This document shows positions 55,154 to 64,000 of a stretch of DNA of 64,000 nt, piece by piece. The stretch's first letter is position 1, and each line of letters begins with the position of its first letter. The position numbers were made by a program, and so were the translations under genes. Source of the stretch: Peredibacter starrii (lineage in GTDB: Bacteria; Bdellovibrionota; Bacteriovoracia; Bacteriovoracales; Bacteriovoracaceae); contig NZ_CP139487.1 of NCBI RefSeq assembly GCF_034259205.1, positions 3,906,001 through 3,970,000 of the forward strand. Direction: 5' to 3'. The notes below the pieces were generated by a model. That model had not been told where the DNA came from and searched no databases. It saw only the letters and a list, made by a program, of their open reading frames with translations.

Positions 55154-57811
55154 TTAATTTCTTAGAGCTGCCTGAGCCGCTGCCAGACGAGCAATTGGAA
55201 CGCGGAACGGAGAACAACTCACGTACTCAAGTCCAATCTTGTGACAGAACTCAACCGACTGAGGTTCACCACCGTGCTCACCACAAATCCCTGCATAAAC
55301 TGCGGCATTAGTTTTCTTACCTTCAGATACAGCGTGCTTCATTAAGAAACCTACACCGTCCTGATCGATTGAAACGAATGGATCACGAGGATAAATGCCT
55401 TTCTGAGTGTATGAAGGAAGAAACTTACCAGCATCGTCACGGGATAGACCAAAAGTTGTTTGAGTCAAATCGTTTGTACCGAATGAGAAGAACTCCACTT
55501 CTTTTGCGATTTCCCCGGCCATAATACAGGCACGTGGAAGCTCAAGCATGGTTCCCATTTTGTATTTCACAGTATGATTCTTCTCTTTAAACACTCTTTC
55601 AATCTCGGCCTTACATTCGTCCTTAATCATTGAGTATTCTCTTACTTCAGTAATAAGAGGAATCATGATTTCTGGAAGAACTTTGATGCCTGCTTTATCA
55701 GCATCGATCGCGGCCTCGATGATCGCTCTTACCTGCATCAGATAGATTTCAGGATAAGTAACGGCCAGACGACAACCACGGTGGCCAAGCATCGGGTTGA
55801 ACTCGTGAAGAGCATCGTTACGCTCTTTAACCGCTTTTACATTGATACCTAGAGCACTTGCAAGCTCCTCTTGGTCCTTATCGCTATGAGGGAGGAACTC
55901 GTGAAGAGGCGGATCCAGAAGACGGATGTTTGCTGGAAGACCATTAAGCTCTTTGAAGATTCCCGCGAAGTCAGAACGTTGGAATGGAAGAAGTTTATCC
56001 AATGCCTTCTTTCTGTCTTTTTCATTTTCAGCGAAGATCATTTCACGAACCGCAAGAATACGCTCAGGAGCAAAGAACATGTGCTCAGTACGGCATAGAC
56101 CGATACCTTGAGCGCCGAATTGAATCGCCGTCTTTGTGTCTTCCGGAGTATCCGCGTTTGTTCTTACTTTCAAGCGACGAACACCGTCCGCCCACTTCAT
56201 AAATGTTGCGAAGTCAGCAGTGATTGAAGCTTCGATTGTTGGAACAACACCTTCGTAAACTTCACCGTTAGCACCGTCGAAAGTGATATAATCACCTTCT
56301 TTATAAACCTTACCTTTCACCGTAAGCGTTTTTTCTTTTTCATTGATCACGAGTGCCGTACATCCGGCAACACATGGTTTACCCATACCACGAGCAACAA
56401 CCGCCGCGTGAGAAGTCATACCACCACGAGCTGTTAGAATACCTGTTGAAGCAACCATACCGCCGATGTCTTCCGGAGAAGTTTCAGCACGAACAAGCAC
56501 AACTTTTTTACCGGCCTTATGCCACTCTTCCGCGTGAGCAGAAGTGAACACCATTTGACCAGAGGCCGCACCCGGAGAAGCTGGAAGACCTGTAGCAATT
56601 AAGGTCTTCTTCGCTTTTGGATCAAGACGTGGGTGAAGAAGTTGGTTTAGATCTTCTGGAGAGATACGAAGAATCGCCTCTTTCTCAGTGATCATGCCTT
56701 CTGCCACGAGATCAACCGCTACTTTAAGAGCAGCATTTACAGTACGTTTAGCATTACGAGTCTGAAGGATCCATAGCTTACCATTCTCGATAGTAAACTC
56801 GATGTCCTGCATGTCTTTGTAATGTCTCTCAAGCATTTTGTAGTCTTCAACAAGGTCAGCATACGCCTTTGGCATAACTTCCTCGAGAGTCTTGTGGTGC
56901 TTGTTTGATTCCATTTTAGAATCATTGTTGATTGGTTGCGGAGTACGAATACCGGCCACAACGTCTTCACCTTGAGCATTTACCAGGAACTCACCGAAGA
57001 ACTTTTTCTCTCCAGTAGATGGATCACGAGTAAAACATACACCTGTGGCACAAGTGTCACCCATGTTACCAAACACCATTGATTGAACGTTTACAGCTGT
57101 TCCCCAATCATGAGGAATGTTATTCATTTCACGGTATTTCATCGCACGGTTATTGTTCCAAGAACCAAATACCGCACCAATTGAACGCCACAGTTGTTCC
57201 ATCGGATCTTGTGGGAAAACGATCCCGTGATCTTCAAGAAGAACGCTCTTATAAACTTTCACCAGCTCTTCAAGATCTGCAGCAGTCAAAGCAGTGTCTT
57301 CATGCACACCACGAGCTTCTTTTAGATCCTCAAGATTTGATTCAAGGTGAGAAGTATTCACACCAAGAACAACGTTCGAGAACATTTGAATGAAACGACG
57401 GTAAGAGTCCCAGGCAAAACGTGGGTTACCTGTTTTCTTTGCGATCCCTTGAACAGTCTTATCGTTAAGACCAAGGTTAAGAACTGTATCCATCATCCCT
57501 GGCATTGAAGCGCGAGCGCCAGAACGAACAGAGAAAAGAAGTGGGTTTTCAACATCACCAAATTTCTTACCTGTTAGTTTTTCAACCCATGAAAGTGATT
57601 CCAGCACCTGGTCTTTGATTTCTTTTGAGATCTCTTTGTTGGTCTTATAGAAATCAAGACATGCTTCAGTTGAAACTGTGAACCCAGGAGGAACAGAAAG
57701 TTTCATTGAGCACATCTCAGCGAGGTTTGCACCTTTACCACCGAGGAGGGCCTTCATGTCTTTGTTCCCATCCGTTTGTTCAGCAGAAAATTTATAAACC
57801 CATTGTTTCAT
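55154..57811 (-). CDS. ppdK: Pyruvate, phosphate dikinase
   Basis: Interconverts pyruvate, ATP and phosphate with phosphoenolpyruvate, AMP and pyrophosphate. The 885 residues have an N-terminal ATP-grasp domain (GGKGANLAEMCS), a swivel domain with the phospho-histidine His468 in GGMTSHAAVVARGMGKPCVAG, and a C-terminal PEP/pyruvate barrel with GFGTNDLTQTT-like FSFGTNDLTQTTFG and a catalytic Cys near CGEHGG. The length is typical. It has AAGGGGA upstream and follows the glycyl-tRNA synthetase gene by 12 bases. Confidence 0.96.
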   Translation of the reverse strand: MKQWVYKFSAEQTDGNKDMKALLGGKGANLAEMCSMKLSVPPGFTVSTEACLDFYKTNKEISKEIKDQVLESLSWVEKLTGKKFGDVENPLLFSVRSGARASMPGMMDTVLNLGLNDKTVQGIAKKTGNPRFAWDSYRRFIQMFSNVVLGVNTSHLESNLEDLKEARGVHEDTALTAADLEELVKVYKSVLLEDHGIVFPQDPMEQLWRSIGAVFGSWNNNRAMKYREMNNIPHDWGTAVNVQSMVFGNMGDTCATGVCFTRDPSTGEKKFFGEFLVNAQGEDVVAGIRTPQPINNDSKMESNKHHKTLEEVMPKAYADLVEDYKMLERHYKDMQDIEFTIENGKLWILQTRNAKRTVNAALKVAVDLVAEGMITEKEAILRISPEDLNQLLHPRLDPKAKKTLIATGLPASPGAASGQMVFTSAHAEEWHKAGKKVVLVRAETSPEDIGGMVASTGILTARGGMTSHAAVVARGMGKPCVAGCTALVINEKEKTLTVKGKVYKEGDYITFDGANGEVYEGVVPTIEASITADFATFMKWADGVRRLKVRTNADTPEDTKTAIQFGAQGIGLCRTEHMFFAPERILAVREMIFAENEKDRKKALDKLLPFQRSDFAGIFKELNGLPANIRLLDPPLHEFLPHSDKDQEELASALGINVKAVKERNDALHEFNPMLGHRGCRLAVTYPEIYLMQVRAIIEAAIDADKAGIKVLPEIMIPLITEVREYSMIKDECKAEIERVFKEKNHTVKYKMGTMLELPRACIMAGEIAKEVEFFSFGTNDLTQTTFGLSRDDAGKFLPSYTQKGIYPRDPFVSIDQDGVGFLMKHAVSEGKKTNAAVYAGICGEHGGEPQSVEFCHKIGLEYVSCSPFRVPIARLAAAQAALRN

Positions 57812-57823
57812 TTCAAGTTCCCC

Positions 57824-59143
57824 TTATAGAGAAAATTTTTCTTTAATGTATGACTTAACTTTATCAAGTGCTACGCGCTCTTGAACCATTGTATCGCGAT
57901 CACGAACTGTCACTGAGTGATCAGTAAGTGTGTCGAAGTCAACTGTGATACAGGCCGGAGTACCGATCTCGTCTTGACGACGGTAACGCTTACCAATTGA
58001 ACCAGCAGTGTCGTACTCACATTTGAAATCTTTTTGTAGTTCACGAAGAAGTGCTGTAGCAGGACCTTCAAGATCTGGCTTCTTCATAAGCGGCATGATC
58101 GCCGCTTTGATTGGAGCAAGTGAAGGTTTAAATCTCATTACTACGCGTTCTTTCTCAGCGTCGCCCGGGAATTCAGTACGGTATGCATCTGACATAACTG
58201 CAAGCATACAGCGGTCACAACCAACTGAAGTCTCAAGCACGTATGGAAGATATTTTTTATTTCCATCAAGCTGATCAACGTAGTTAAGGTTTTTCTTAGA
58301 GTATTCCTGATGTTGTTTAAGATCGAAGTCTGTACGAGAGTGAATACCTTCCATCTCTCCCCAACCGTGAGCGAATTGGTACTCGATATCGAAAGCAGCA
58401 TCAGCGTAGTGAGCAAGTTGCTCGTGCTTTTTCCACTGAAGACGCTCTTTACGAAGACCGTTCTCAAGGTGCCAGTTCCAGCGAAGTTCTTTCCACATCT
58501 CCATCGCTTCAGCTTGAGTGCCTGGCTTAATGAAGTATTGCATTTCCATTTGTTCGAACTCACGAGTTCTGAAAATGAAGTTACCTGGAGTGATTTCGTT
58601 ACGGAACGCTTTACCGATCTGAGCAATACCGAATGGAAGCTTTCTTCTCATTGTTGTTTGCACGTTCGGGAAGTTTACGAAGATACCTTGAGCTGTTTCA
58701 GGACGAAGGTAAACTTTCGCAGAAGTATCTTCAACCGGACCCATTTGAGTTGAGAACATAAGGTTGAAGTTACGAGGTTCAGTGAATGAATCTTTAGCGC
58801 CACAATTTGAACATGGAGCTGATAGGTCGATGTTGTCTGCGCGGAAACGAGACTTACAAACTTTACAGTCCACTAGTGGATCAGTGAAGTTATCAACGTG
58901 ACCTGAGGCCTTCCACACTGTTGGGTGCATAAGGATAGCAGCATCTACGCCATCAACATCATCACGATAAGTCATGGCCTTCCACCAAGACTGCTTAATA
59001 TTATTTTTTAATTCAACACCAAGAGGACCCATGTCCCAACAAGAACCAAGTCCACCGTAGATTTCTGAACTTTGGAAAATAAAACCACGATGCTTAGAAT
59101 GGGCCACTAAATCGGCCATCGATTTCAGATTCTCTTCTGACAC
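57824..59143 (-). CDS. glyQS: Glycyl-tRNA synthetase (dimeric, class II)
   Basis: Charges tRNA-Gly. The 439 residues match the single-chain eukaryote/archaea-like GlyRS form: [18 protein letters not shown] (about 25-42), a zinc-type CKVC...CSNC insertion (about 93-118), motif 2 [23 protein letters not shown] and motif 3 TDFDLKQH region, and a C-terminal anticodon domain. The start is GTG at 59143 with AGGAG six bases upstream. It is not the two-subunit GlyQ/GlyS type. It is in an operon with ppdK. Confidence 0.95.
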   Translation of the reverse strand: MSEENLKSMADLVAHSKHRGFIFQSSEIYGGLGSCWDMGPLGVELKNNIKQSWWKAMTYRDDVDGVDAAILMHPTVWKASGHVDNFTDPLVDCKVCKSRFRADNIDLSAPCSNCGAKDSFTEPRNFNLMFSTQMGPVEDTSAKVYLRPETAQGIFVNFPNVQTTMRRKLPFGIAQIGKAFRNEITPGNFIFRTREFEQMEMQYFIKPGTQAEAMEMWKELRWNWHLENGLRKERLQWKKHEQLAHYADAAFDIEYQFAHGWGEMEGIHSRTDFDLKQHQEYSKKNLNYVDQLDGNKKYLPYVLETSVGCDRCMLAVMSDAYRTEFPGDAEKERVVMRFKPSLAPIKAAIMPLMKKPDLEGPATALLRELQKDFKCEYDTAGSIGKRYRRQDEIGTPACITVDFDTLTDHSVTVRDRDTMVQERVALDKVKSYIKEKFSL

Positions 59144-59294
59144 AATGCACTCCTGATGAAATAAATGAAGATATAAATCGCGAAAATTTTATCACAGAGA
59201 CGGTGCTCTTTACTAAGGCAAAATCGAATGACGCAGATTTTGAATAAGGCTATTTTGGGTTTCTATCGGGGCAAAGACTTGGCAATGCATCAAA

Positions 59295-59684
59295 TTAAAC
59301 AAGATCTTTGATCTTATGACCCTTTAGTTCACTCACAAAAGCTCGGGTCGCTCGACCAAGCATGCCTTTGAGTTTGCAATTAAGGCTTAACTGACATGTA
59401 TTGGACTCAGAGTTAAAACACTCAACCATATCCAAATCTTCAAATGAGGTAAAAACTTCGGCGACAGATTTATTCGCCATGGCCGGATTGAATTCAATTC
59501 CACCTTTGGGACCTGGAACGGTATGGACATAGCCAAGTTCCGAAAGTCTATTCACCACGACACTCAAGTGGTTCTTCTTGATGCCATAAAAATCCGCGAT
59601 TTCGGCAATAGTGACCTTTCTCTCTTCACGTTGAAGAAAGATCAGCACCCTTAAAGCGTAGTCGGTTTTTAGTGTTAGTTTCAT
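59295..59684 (-). CDS. nsrR: Rrf2-family nitric-oxide-sensing repressor, NsrR-like
   Basis: A 129-residue Rrf2-type regulator. The winged helix opens MKLTLKTDYALRVLIFL, which fixes the start at 59684. The iron-sulfur cysteines are C89, C97 and C103 (VECFNSESNTCQLSLNCKLKG), the spacing common in NsrR. It is the last gene of the haemoglobin-reductase operon, whose front holds an NsrR-like operator. I infer autoregulation and release by nitric oxide. Confidence 0.88.
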   Translation of the reverse strand: MKLTLKTDYALRVLIFLQREERKVTIAEIADFYGIKKNHLSVVVNRLSELGYVHTVPGPKGGIEFNPAMANKSVAEVFTSFEDLDMVECFNSESNTCQLSLNCKLKGMLGRATRAFVSELKGHKIKDLV

Positions 59685-59704
59685 GGTTAGATAAAAGTAG
59701 CATA

Positions 59705-60673
59705 TCAAACCTTTTTATTGGAAACAAAGGCATCGCTGAATATTTTTTTAGAGGAAACACCCTTTAAAAATACAGTCTGTTTAAGTTTCTTGACCATATC
59801 TGGGTCTCCACAAACCATGACGGTCGTGTTCTTTAAATCAAACTCATGCTTTTTCAGTAGCTCAACCAAATCACCCTGTAAGAAACCTTCTTTGCTCTCT
59901 CCCAATAAATAGACCGGGAAATAGTTAAACTGAGAATGCGTTTGTTCAAGATTCTTGAGCTCTTCTACAAGGTAGAGACTCTCTAAACGGAGCCCTCCAT
60001 GAAAGAGGGTTATCTTGCCCTTGAATCCGTTTGCAATAGCTTCATGAACAATTCCATACAAGGGAGCGAGACCCGTTCCTACTCCTATAAGTAAAAGATC
60101 ATCGTTCTCCATGTCCTGAGTTAAGTAACACTCACCCACTGGCCCACTTAAAGTGATCTTTTGACCCAGGAGATTTGAATCATACAACCAATTTGACATC
60201 GAGCCTTCCGGAACTTTTCTCACGTGGAGTTCAATAATCTGATTGTTTGAAACACTTGCCAAAGAATAGGAACGACACAATTGATCTGTGCGAAAGACAT
60301 TCACGAATTGCCCGGCCTTATATTCCAGAGGCGAATCAAGCTGGATTTTCAGAATGACAACTGAACTAGAGACCCGCTGTTGAGAGATAATTTCCCCATC
60401 AATCGGCGGGCCGGACTCATGAGAATCAAAAACTTCAAAGTCTTTATTGAGAGACTGCTGACAGGTATAAAAAAGCCCTGCTTCTTTCTTTGTGGGCTTA
60501 AGCCCCTTTTGCGAAACAAGGTCTACGGGATCATTGGTTTTCATCACACACGACTGACAAATACCACTCTTACAAGAATGAGGAATTTTCTCTCCATTTC
60601 GAATTAAACAATCCAAAATAGTTTCTGATTCCTGACCTTGAAATGAACGATCTTTATAAGTCAGCGTGGCCAT
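59705..60673 (-). CDS. 2Fe-2S ferredoxin/FAD/NAD(P) reductase (Hmp-reductase-like)
   Basis: Electron-transfer oxidoreductase of 322 residues. It has an N-terminal plant-type 2Fe-2S domain (C34, C39, C42 in CKSGICQSC, and C71), an FAD-binding barrel (RSYSLAS, about 135-142) and an NAD(P) domain (GVGTGLAPLYG, about 195; CGDPDMV near 290). This order is that of phenol hydroxylase-like reductases. Next to the truncated haemoglobin it would supply electrons for nitric oxide dioxygenation, as the reductase half of flavohaemoglobin does. That pairing is inferred from the operon. Confidence 0.88.
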   Translation of the reverse strand: MATLTYKDRSFQGQESETILDCLIRNGEKIPHSCKSGICQSCVMKTNDPVDLVSQKGLKPTKKEAGLFYTCQQSLNKDFEVFDSHESGPPIDGEIISQQRVSSSVVILKIQLDSPLEYKAGQFVNVFRTDQLCRSYSLASVSNNQIIELHVRKVPEGSMSNWLYDSNLLGQKITLSGPVGECYLTQDMENDDLLLIGVGTGLAPLYGIVHEAIANGFKGKITLFHGGLRLESLYLVEELKNLEQTHSQFNYFPVYLLGESKEGFLQGDLVELLKKHEFDLKNTTVMVCGDPDMVKKLKQTVFLKGVSSKKIFSDAFVSNKKV

Positions 60674-60677
60674 AAAA

Positions 60678-61049
60678 TTACCCTTGTCTGCCTAGTACTT
60701 GTCCACGAACGCTTTCAGCAATGCCAGCAACTTGAGAAATCAATTCTGCTGGAACATTTAGTTCTTTAAGTGTTCCACCTAGAAGTTCAATAACAGCATC
60801 AACGTGACTGTCATTCAGACCTCTTGCCACTAAATGCTTATGGCCCTCTTTCATGTTCAGACCTGAATAATTAACAGGTCCACCAAAGGCCATCGTCAAG
60901 AATGACTTCTGCTTAGCAATCTGATCTTCCATATCTACATCATCGAAAAAATGACTGATGCGATCGTCGGCCAAAACCTTACGATAAAAGATATCTACGG
61001 CTGCATCTACGGCCTTCTCGCCACCAATATTCTCAAATAAGCTACTCAT
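60678..61049 (-). CDS. Group 1 truncated haemoglobin (trHbN-like)
   Basis: A 123-residue 2/2 haemoglobin of the cyanobacterial GlbN type. The proximal His70 lies in MKEGHKHLV, the B10 Tyr22 in DIFYRKVL and the E7 Gln43 in MEDQIAKQ, and FLTMAFGGPVNYSG is the E/F turn. Position E10 is Lys46 rather than the His seen in Synechocystis GlbN. Start 61049 is chosen for GGAGGG upstream; the longer frame would run into the operator. Nitric oxide detoxification is likely from the NsrR context. Confidence 0.92.
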   Translation of the reverse strand: MSSLFENIGGEKAVDAAVDIFYRKVLADDRISHFFDDVDMEDQIAKQKSFLTMAFGGPVNYSGLNMKEGHKHLVARGLNDSHVDAVIELLGGTLKELNVPAELISQVAGIAESVRGQVLGRQG

Positions 61050-61065
61050 CGAACCCTCCATTTTG

Positions 61066-61092
61066 AATTGATATATTTTAAATATATCAATT
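61066..61092 (-). promoter_or_regulatory. NsrR-like operator: perfect 13-1-13 inverted repeat
   Basis: AATTGATATATTT-T-AAATATATCAATT. The core GAT-xx-ATTT-N-AAAT-xx-ATC matches the NsrR consensus GATGCATTT-N-AAATGCATC at most positions. It ends 17 bases before the haemoglobin ATG. Confidence 0.72.
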
Positions 61093-61143
61093 AAGGATCG
61101 AAGTAAAGTCCGGAAAAAAAACCGGGTAAAAAGTAACAAAAGG

Positions 61144-61157
61144 CTGATTTAGATCAG
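61144..61157 (-). promoter_or_regulatory. FNR/DNR-type box candidate
   Basis: CTGAT-TTAG-ATCAG; the FNR/DNR consensus is TTGAT-N4-ATCAA. It lies 95 bases upstream of the haemoglobin ATG and just after the exporter stop. Confidence 0.4.
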
Positions 61158-61169
61158 GATTTTATGAGG

Positions 61170-62882
61170 CTATTCTCTCTGAGAAAGCTCAAATAATTTT
61201 CTGTACTCACCATTAAGAGCAATAAGTTCAGGGTGAGTTCCCTCTTCAATCTTCACACCATCTTTCATCACAACGATACGGTTGAAGTCTTTCAGAGTAG
61301 AAAGTCTATGAGCAACAGCGATTACTGTTTTATGGCCTGCCACTCGATCAAGAGCGGCCTGTACGATTTTTTCTGATTCGTTATCCAGTGCCGAAGTCGC
61401 TTCATCAAACAAAAGCACATCGCGGTTTTTAAGAAACGCACGAGCAATTGTTAGACGCTGACTTTGACCACCAGAGAGTCTTAAACCACGGTCCCCGATC
61501 TGAGTATCAAGCTGCTGAGGAAGGTCTTTTACATACTCCCAGGCATAAGAAATTTTAAGAGCGTCCATGATTTCTTCATCCGTGTGCTCATCACCTGTCG
61601 TGAGGTTTTCACGAACGGTATCGTTAAACAGGAACACGTCCTGGCTCACAAGAGCGAAGACCTTACGAACTGAAGCAAGTGTGTATTCATTGATGTTCAC
61701 GCCATCAATCAGGATCTCTCCACCAGTCACATCGTAAAGACGGAGAAGAAGACTAATGAGAGTTGATTTACCAGAACCAGACAATCCAACCAGACCGATT
61801 TTTTCGCCCTTAGTGATCACCAGGTTGAAGCCCTTAAGAACAGTTCCTTCTCCATAAGTGAAGGAAACATTTCTGAACTCAATGGTTTTATCAAATGACT
61901 TAAGCTCTTTAAGATCACCCTGAGGTTCTTCTTCAACACTCAAAAGTTCGAAGATACGAGAAGCCGCAGCCTGAGCTTGGTTAAGTTTTGCATTGGCCTT
62001 GCTGTAACGACGAACGGGATCCATAAACATCGCGAGAGCGGCAACGAATGAAATAAATCCACCGGTAGTTAAGCTACCAGAAGTGATGCGGTGGTGAGCG
62101 AAAACGATTACAACCGCGAAGGCAATCGAACCAATCAGTTCCACCAGAGGATGTGAATGCTCTTCGGCAGAGTTGCTTTTACGACGGTGAAACAGAAGCA
62201 TCTCTTGCGTTCTTTCAAAACGATCGATGATGTATTCCTTAAGTCCGAAGGCCTTAATAATTTTCTGACCATTCAGTGCCTCACCTACAATGTGAGTCAT
62301 CTCAGCATTATCAGATTGAGCGCGACCAACATATTTACGGATGCGTTTACCCGTAAAATGAAGAGTAATGATGAACAAAGGGGCCACGGCGAAAATCACA
62401 AGAGTCAGTTGCCAGTCGTGATAGAAGGCCACACCCAAAAGGGCCAAAGCGGTAATTGGTTCACGAACAACTTCCAAAGAGTTTTTGAAGGCCTCCGAGA
62501 AAACCGACGTATCGTTCATGATAGTTGAAATCAAGTTACCGGCCTTCTGTTTCGAATAAAATTTGGCCGGAAGATTTTGAAACTTCAAATAGATCTTAGA
62601 ACGAATAACACGAGTGGATTTATCCACAACTTGGCGAAGACCAAAATAGTGGAAGTAACGAAGTGGATAGTTCAATACCCCTAAGAACACCAACAAGAGA
62701 GCAAGGTTACGGGCATCTTCAAACGTTGAACCGGCCGAGAAACCTTTATCGAAAATATCTTTAACCAGGTAAGCTTCGTACGCTTTAATACCGGCAAGGG
62801 GCAGGGCCAATAGCGTGGCGACCAACGCCTCCTTCCAAAAAGGGCGAATATATGGGAACATTGACTTAAGAACTTTTAGCAT
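61170..62882 (-). CDS. msbA: MsbA-like lipid A/exporter ABC transporter
   Basis: Full-half-transporter of 570 residues: an N-terminal six-span membrane domain (about 15-300) fused to an ATPase with Walker A GLSGSGKS, signature LSGGQSQR, Walker B VLLFDEATSALD and a switch His in VAHRLSTL. Flipping lipid A across the inner membrane fits the length and the neighbour gmhB (heptose synthesis), but other lipid or drug substrates are possible. The start is 33 bases from the divergent gmhB. Confidence 0.88.
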   Translation of the reverse strand: MLKVLKSMFPYIRPFWKEALVATLLALPLAGIKAYEAYLVKDIFDKGFSAGSTFEDARNLALLLVFLGVLNYPLRYFHYFGLRQVVDKSTRVIRSKIYLKFQNLPAKFYSKQKAGNLISTIMNDTSVFSEAFKNSLEVVREPITALALLGVAFYHDWQLTLVIFAVAPLFIITLHFTGKRIRKYVGRAQSDNAEMTHIVGEALNGQKIIKAFGLKEYIIDRFERTQEMLLFHRRKSNSAEEHSHPLVELIGSIAFAVVIVFAHHRITSGSLTTGGFISFVAALAMFMDPVRRYSKANAKLNQAQAAASRIFELLSVEEEPQGDLKELKSFDKTIEFRNVSFTYGEGTVLKGFNLVITKGEKIGLVGLSGSGKSTLISLLLRLYDVTGGEILIDGVNINEYTLASVRKVFALVSQDVFLFNDTVRENLTTGDEHTDEEIMDALKISYAWEYVKDLPQQLDTQIGDRGLRLSGGQSQRLTIARAFLKNRDVLLFDEATSALDNESEKIVQAALDRVAGHKTVIAVAHRLSTLKDFNRIVVMKDGVKIEEGTHPELIALNGEYRKLFELSQRE

Positions 62883-62915
62883 GCGCTATCTTAAGCTTTA
62901 ACGGAGGCTAAGTAA

Positions 62916-63428
62916 ATTAAAACGCGGAAGGCTATTTTCCTGGATCGAGACGGAACACTGATCATCGATAAGAACTATCTCTCCCGAGTGGAAGAGATGG
63001 AATATTACCCGGATACACTCAAAGCTTTGCAAGTTTTTCAGCAACTTGGGTACGATCTTTTCGTGGTAACAAATCAATCGGGCGTGGGCCGAGGGTATTT
63101 TTCCCTGGAAGCGGTCTACGTTATCCACAAGCAACTTCAAAATGATCTTCGAGAAAATAAACTTTCTCCGTTTAAGGACTTTGCTATTTGTCCTCACTCT
63201 CCAGATGACGGTTGCGAGTGCCGCAAACCTTCGGGCCAGATGATTACTGACCTCATGGAAAAGTACCATATTAATCCTGATCAATCGTTCATGGTGGGAG
63301 ACAAACTTATCGACGGCGAAGCGGGAAGAAATGCGGGCATCCAGGGTGTGTTGGTTCGTCACGCGACTTCGCCTGATTTCCCTCACTATAAAACATTGAT
63401 GGATTTTGCTAACTCACTTAAAAAGTAA
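62916..63428 (+). CDS. gmhB: D-glycero-D-manno-heptose 1,7-bisphosphate phosphatase (HAD), non-ATG start
   Basis: LPS core heptose pathway phosphatase, 170 residues. The HAD motif FLDRDGTLI, VVTNQSGVGRG, the zinc-binding CPHSPDDGCECRKP and MVGDKLIDGEAGRNAG are all present. No ATG, GTG or TTG precedes the catalytic motif in frame; a stop lies at 62913. The first codon after it is ATT at 62916, eight bases after a GGAGG (62903-62907), giving MKTRKAIFLDRDG. The later ATG at 62988 would lose the active site. An ATT start is therefore proposed. Confidence 0.87.
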   Translation: MKTRKAIFLDRDGTLIIDKNYLSRVEEMEYYPDTLKALQVFQQLGYDLFVVTNQSGVGRGYFSLEAVYVIHKQLQNDLRENKLSPFKDFAICPHSPDDGCECRKPSGQMITDLMEKYHINPDQSFMVGDKLIDGEAGRNAGIQGVLVRHATSPDFPHYKTLMDFANSLKK

Positions 63429-64000
63429 CGAGTACGAACGAAGTTCAACCGGTCTTAGATGGTACTGATGACAAAAGTACTGAATCAACTTATCGCACTC
63501 AGAAAAGTTCGTGCCTAAGAATCCAGCATATTCCTGATAACGAGTCTGATACCCTTTTTTGATTCTTAGTAAAAACCCTCTTTCATTCTCGCCTTGAGCA
63601 CAGTTCTGACAAGCGAACTGACCATTGGCCGGCATGAACACCACTCCAGGCATTTCTAAAAGCTCTTCCTGACAGTAAGAACAATTATCGGTGTCCGGCA
63701 TGATCCCCAGATGGAAAAGTAGTTTCACCATGAAGAGAGTCAGGTGCTGTCCCGCTTCGAATTGTTTTTTTACCAAAGCGTCTTCGATGTAAAAAAGAGC
63801 GTTACTCACAACTGAAAACACTCCCTCATGATCGAGGTTTTGATAATCACTGGTGCCCGGTTGAAAAGTTATCGAGAACTTTGAGATGAGTTCAAAGTAT
63901 AAACAGACGAGATAAAAAGCGCGAATATCATGACGAACACTTTGAGGTTCCCAGATACGACTGTGTTCGGCCGAGATCATGAGATCACTGGAATCAATTT
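63414..64000 (-). CDS. recO: DNA repair protein RecO, N-terminus cut by window edge
   Basis: Recombination mediator that loads RecA via RecR/RecF. The visible 195 residues are the C-terminal alpha-helical part with FMVKLLFHLGIMPD and a CSYCQEEL...CQNC zinc finger, both characteristic of RecO. The reading frame continues past base 64000; the N-terminal OB-fold is missing. Its stop region overlaps the end of convergent gmhB by 15 bases. Confidence 0.82.
   Translation of the reverse strand, partial: IDSSDLMISAEHSRIWEPQSVRHDIRAFYLVCLYFELISKFSITFQPGTSDYQNLDHEGVFSVVSNALFYIEDALVKKQFEAGQHLTLFMVKLLFHLGIMPDTDNCSYCQEELLEMPGVVFMPANGQFACQNCAQGENERGFLLRIKKGYQTRYQEYAGFLGTNFSECDKLIQYFCHQYHLRPVELRSYSLLFK

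Noticed and set aside
59144-59294. T-box leader of the glycyl-tRNA synthetase gene
   Set aside because: The upstream gap is about 150 bases with no visible T-box sequence or specifier stem; only a weak -10 (TAAAAT) is present.
1-64000. CRISPR array, insertion sequence, tRNA or rRNA
   Set aside because: No regularly spaced direct repeats, no transposase, and no cloverleaf or rRNA-like stretches were seen on either strand.

Overview
The window looks like a chromosomal segment of a Gram-negative, flagellated bacterium, most likely a member of the Bdellovibrionota (a Bdellovibrio/Bacteriovorax-type predator). This placement is inferred, not proven. It rests on moderate GC content, a polar-type flagellar cluster led by a TPR protein and an NtrC-like regulator, many small secreted proteins, and four large fibre-like lipoproteins resembling the mosaic adhesive trimer fibres described from Bdellovibrio. 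I saw no rRNA, tRNA, CRISPR array, insertion sequence or prophage. No gene-free stretch exceeds about 300 bases.

Layout. (1) 1-2943, minus: mreC-mreD-PBP2 (elongasome), divergent from a PpiD/SurA-type periplasmic isomerase and a small ferredoxin. (2) 5255-21750, minus: a flagellar basal body and hook cluster. In transcription order it holds a 899-aa TPR protein, a degenerate NtrC-family regulator, flgB, flgC, fliE, fliF, fliG, fliH, fliI, fliJ, a MotE-like chaperone, a GAF histidine kinase, fliK, flgD, a TIGR02530-type gene and flgE, closed by an intrinsic terminator. (3) 21962-24797, plus: a lipoprotein and an Mla-type (MlaE-F-D) lipid transport operon. (4) 25044-32873, minus: a sigma-54 response regulator, metK, a large lipoprotein, mpl and an alpha/beta hydrolase. 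(5) 32963-54119: the accessory-looking part. It has four paralogous tail-fibre-like lipoproteins, three of them ending in a peptidase S74 intramolecular chaperone, a giant repeat beta-propeller, an APP1-type phosphatase, and a minus-strand pseudopilin that carries the same fibre motifs. (6) 54197-59143, minus: a serine hydrolase, pyruvate phosphate dikinase and glycyl-tRNA synthetase. (7) 59295-61049, minus: truncated haemoglobin, 2Fe-2S flavin reductase and an NsrR-type repressor, preceded by a perfect 13-1-13 inverted repeat that resembles an NsrR operator. (8) 61170-64000: an MsbA-like exporter, gmhB and the end of recO.

The most notable reading is that the four fibre genes each have a sigma-28 (FliA)-like promoter, TAAA followed 19-20 bases later by G(T/A)CGAT(A/G)(A/T). 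That would tie a set of surface-anchored, phage-tail-like adhesins to the motility regulon. Together with the pilin-fibre chimera, this suggests a coordinated surface recognition system for the swimming cell. The promoter assignment and the recognition role are inferences from sequence patterns.
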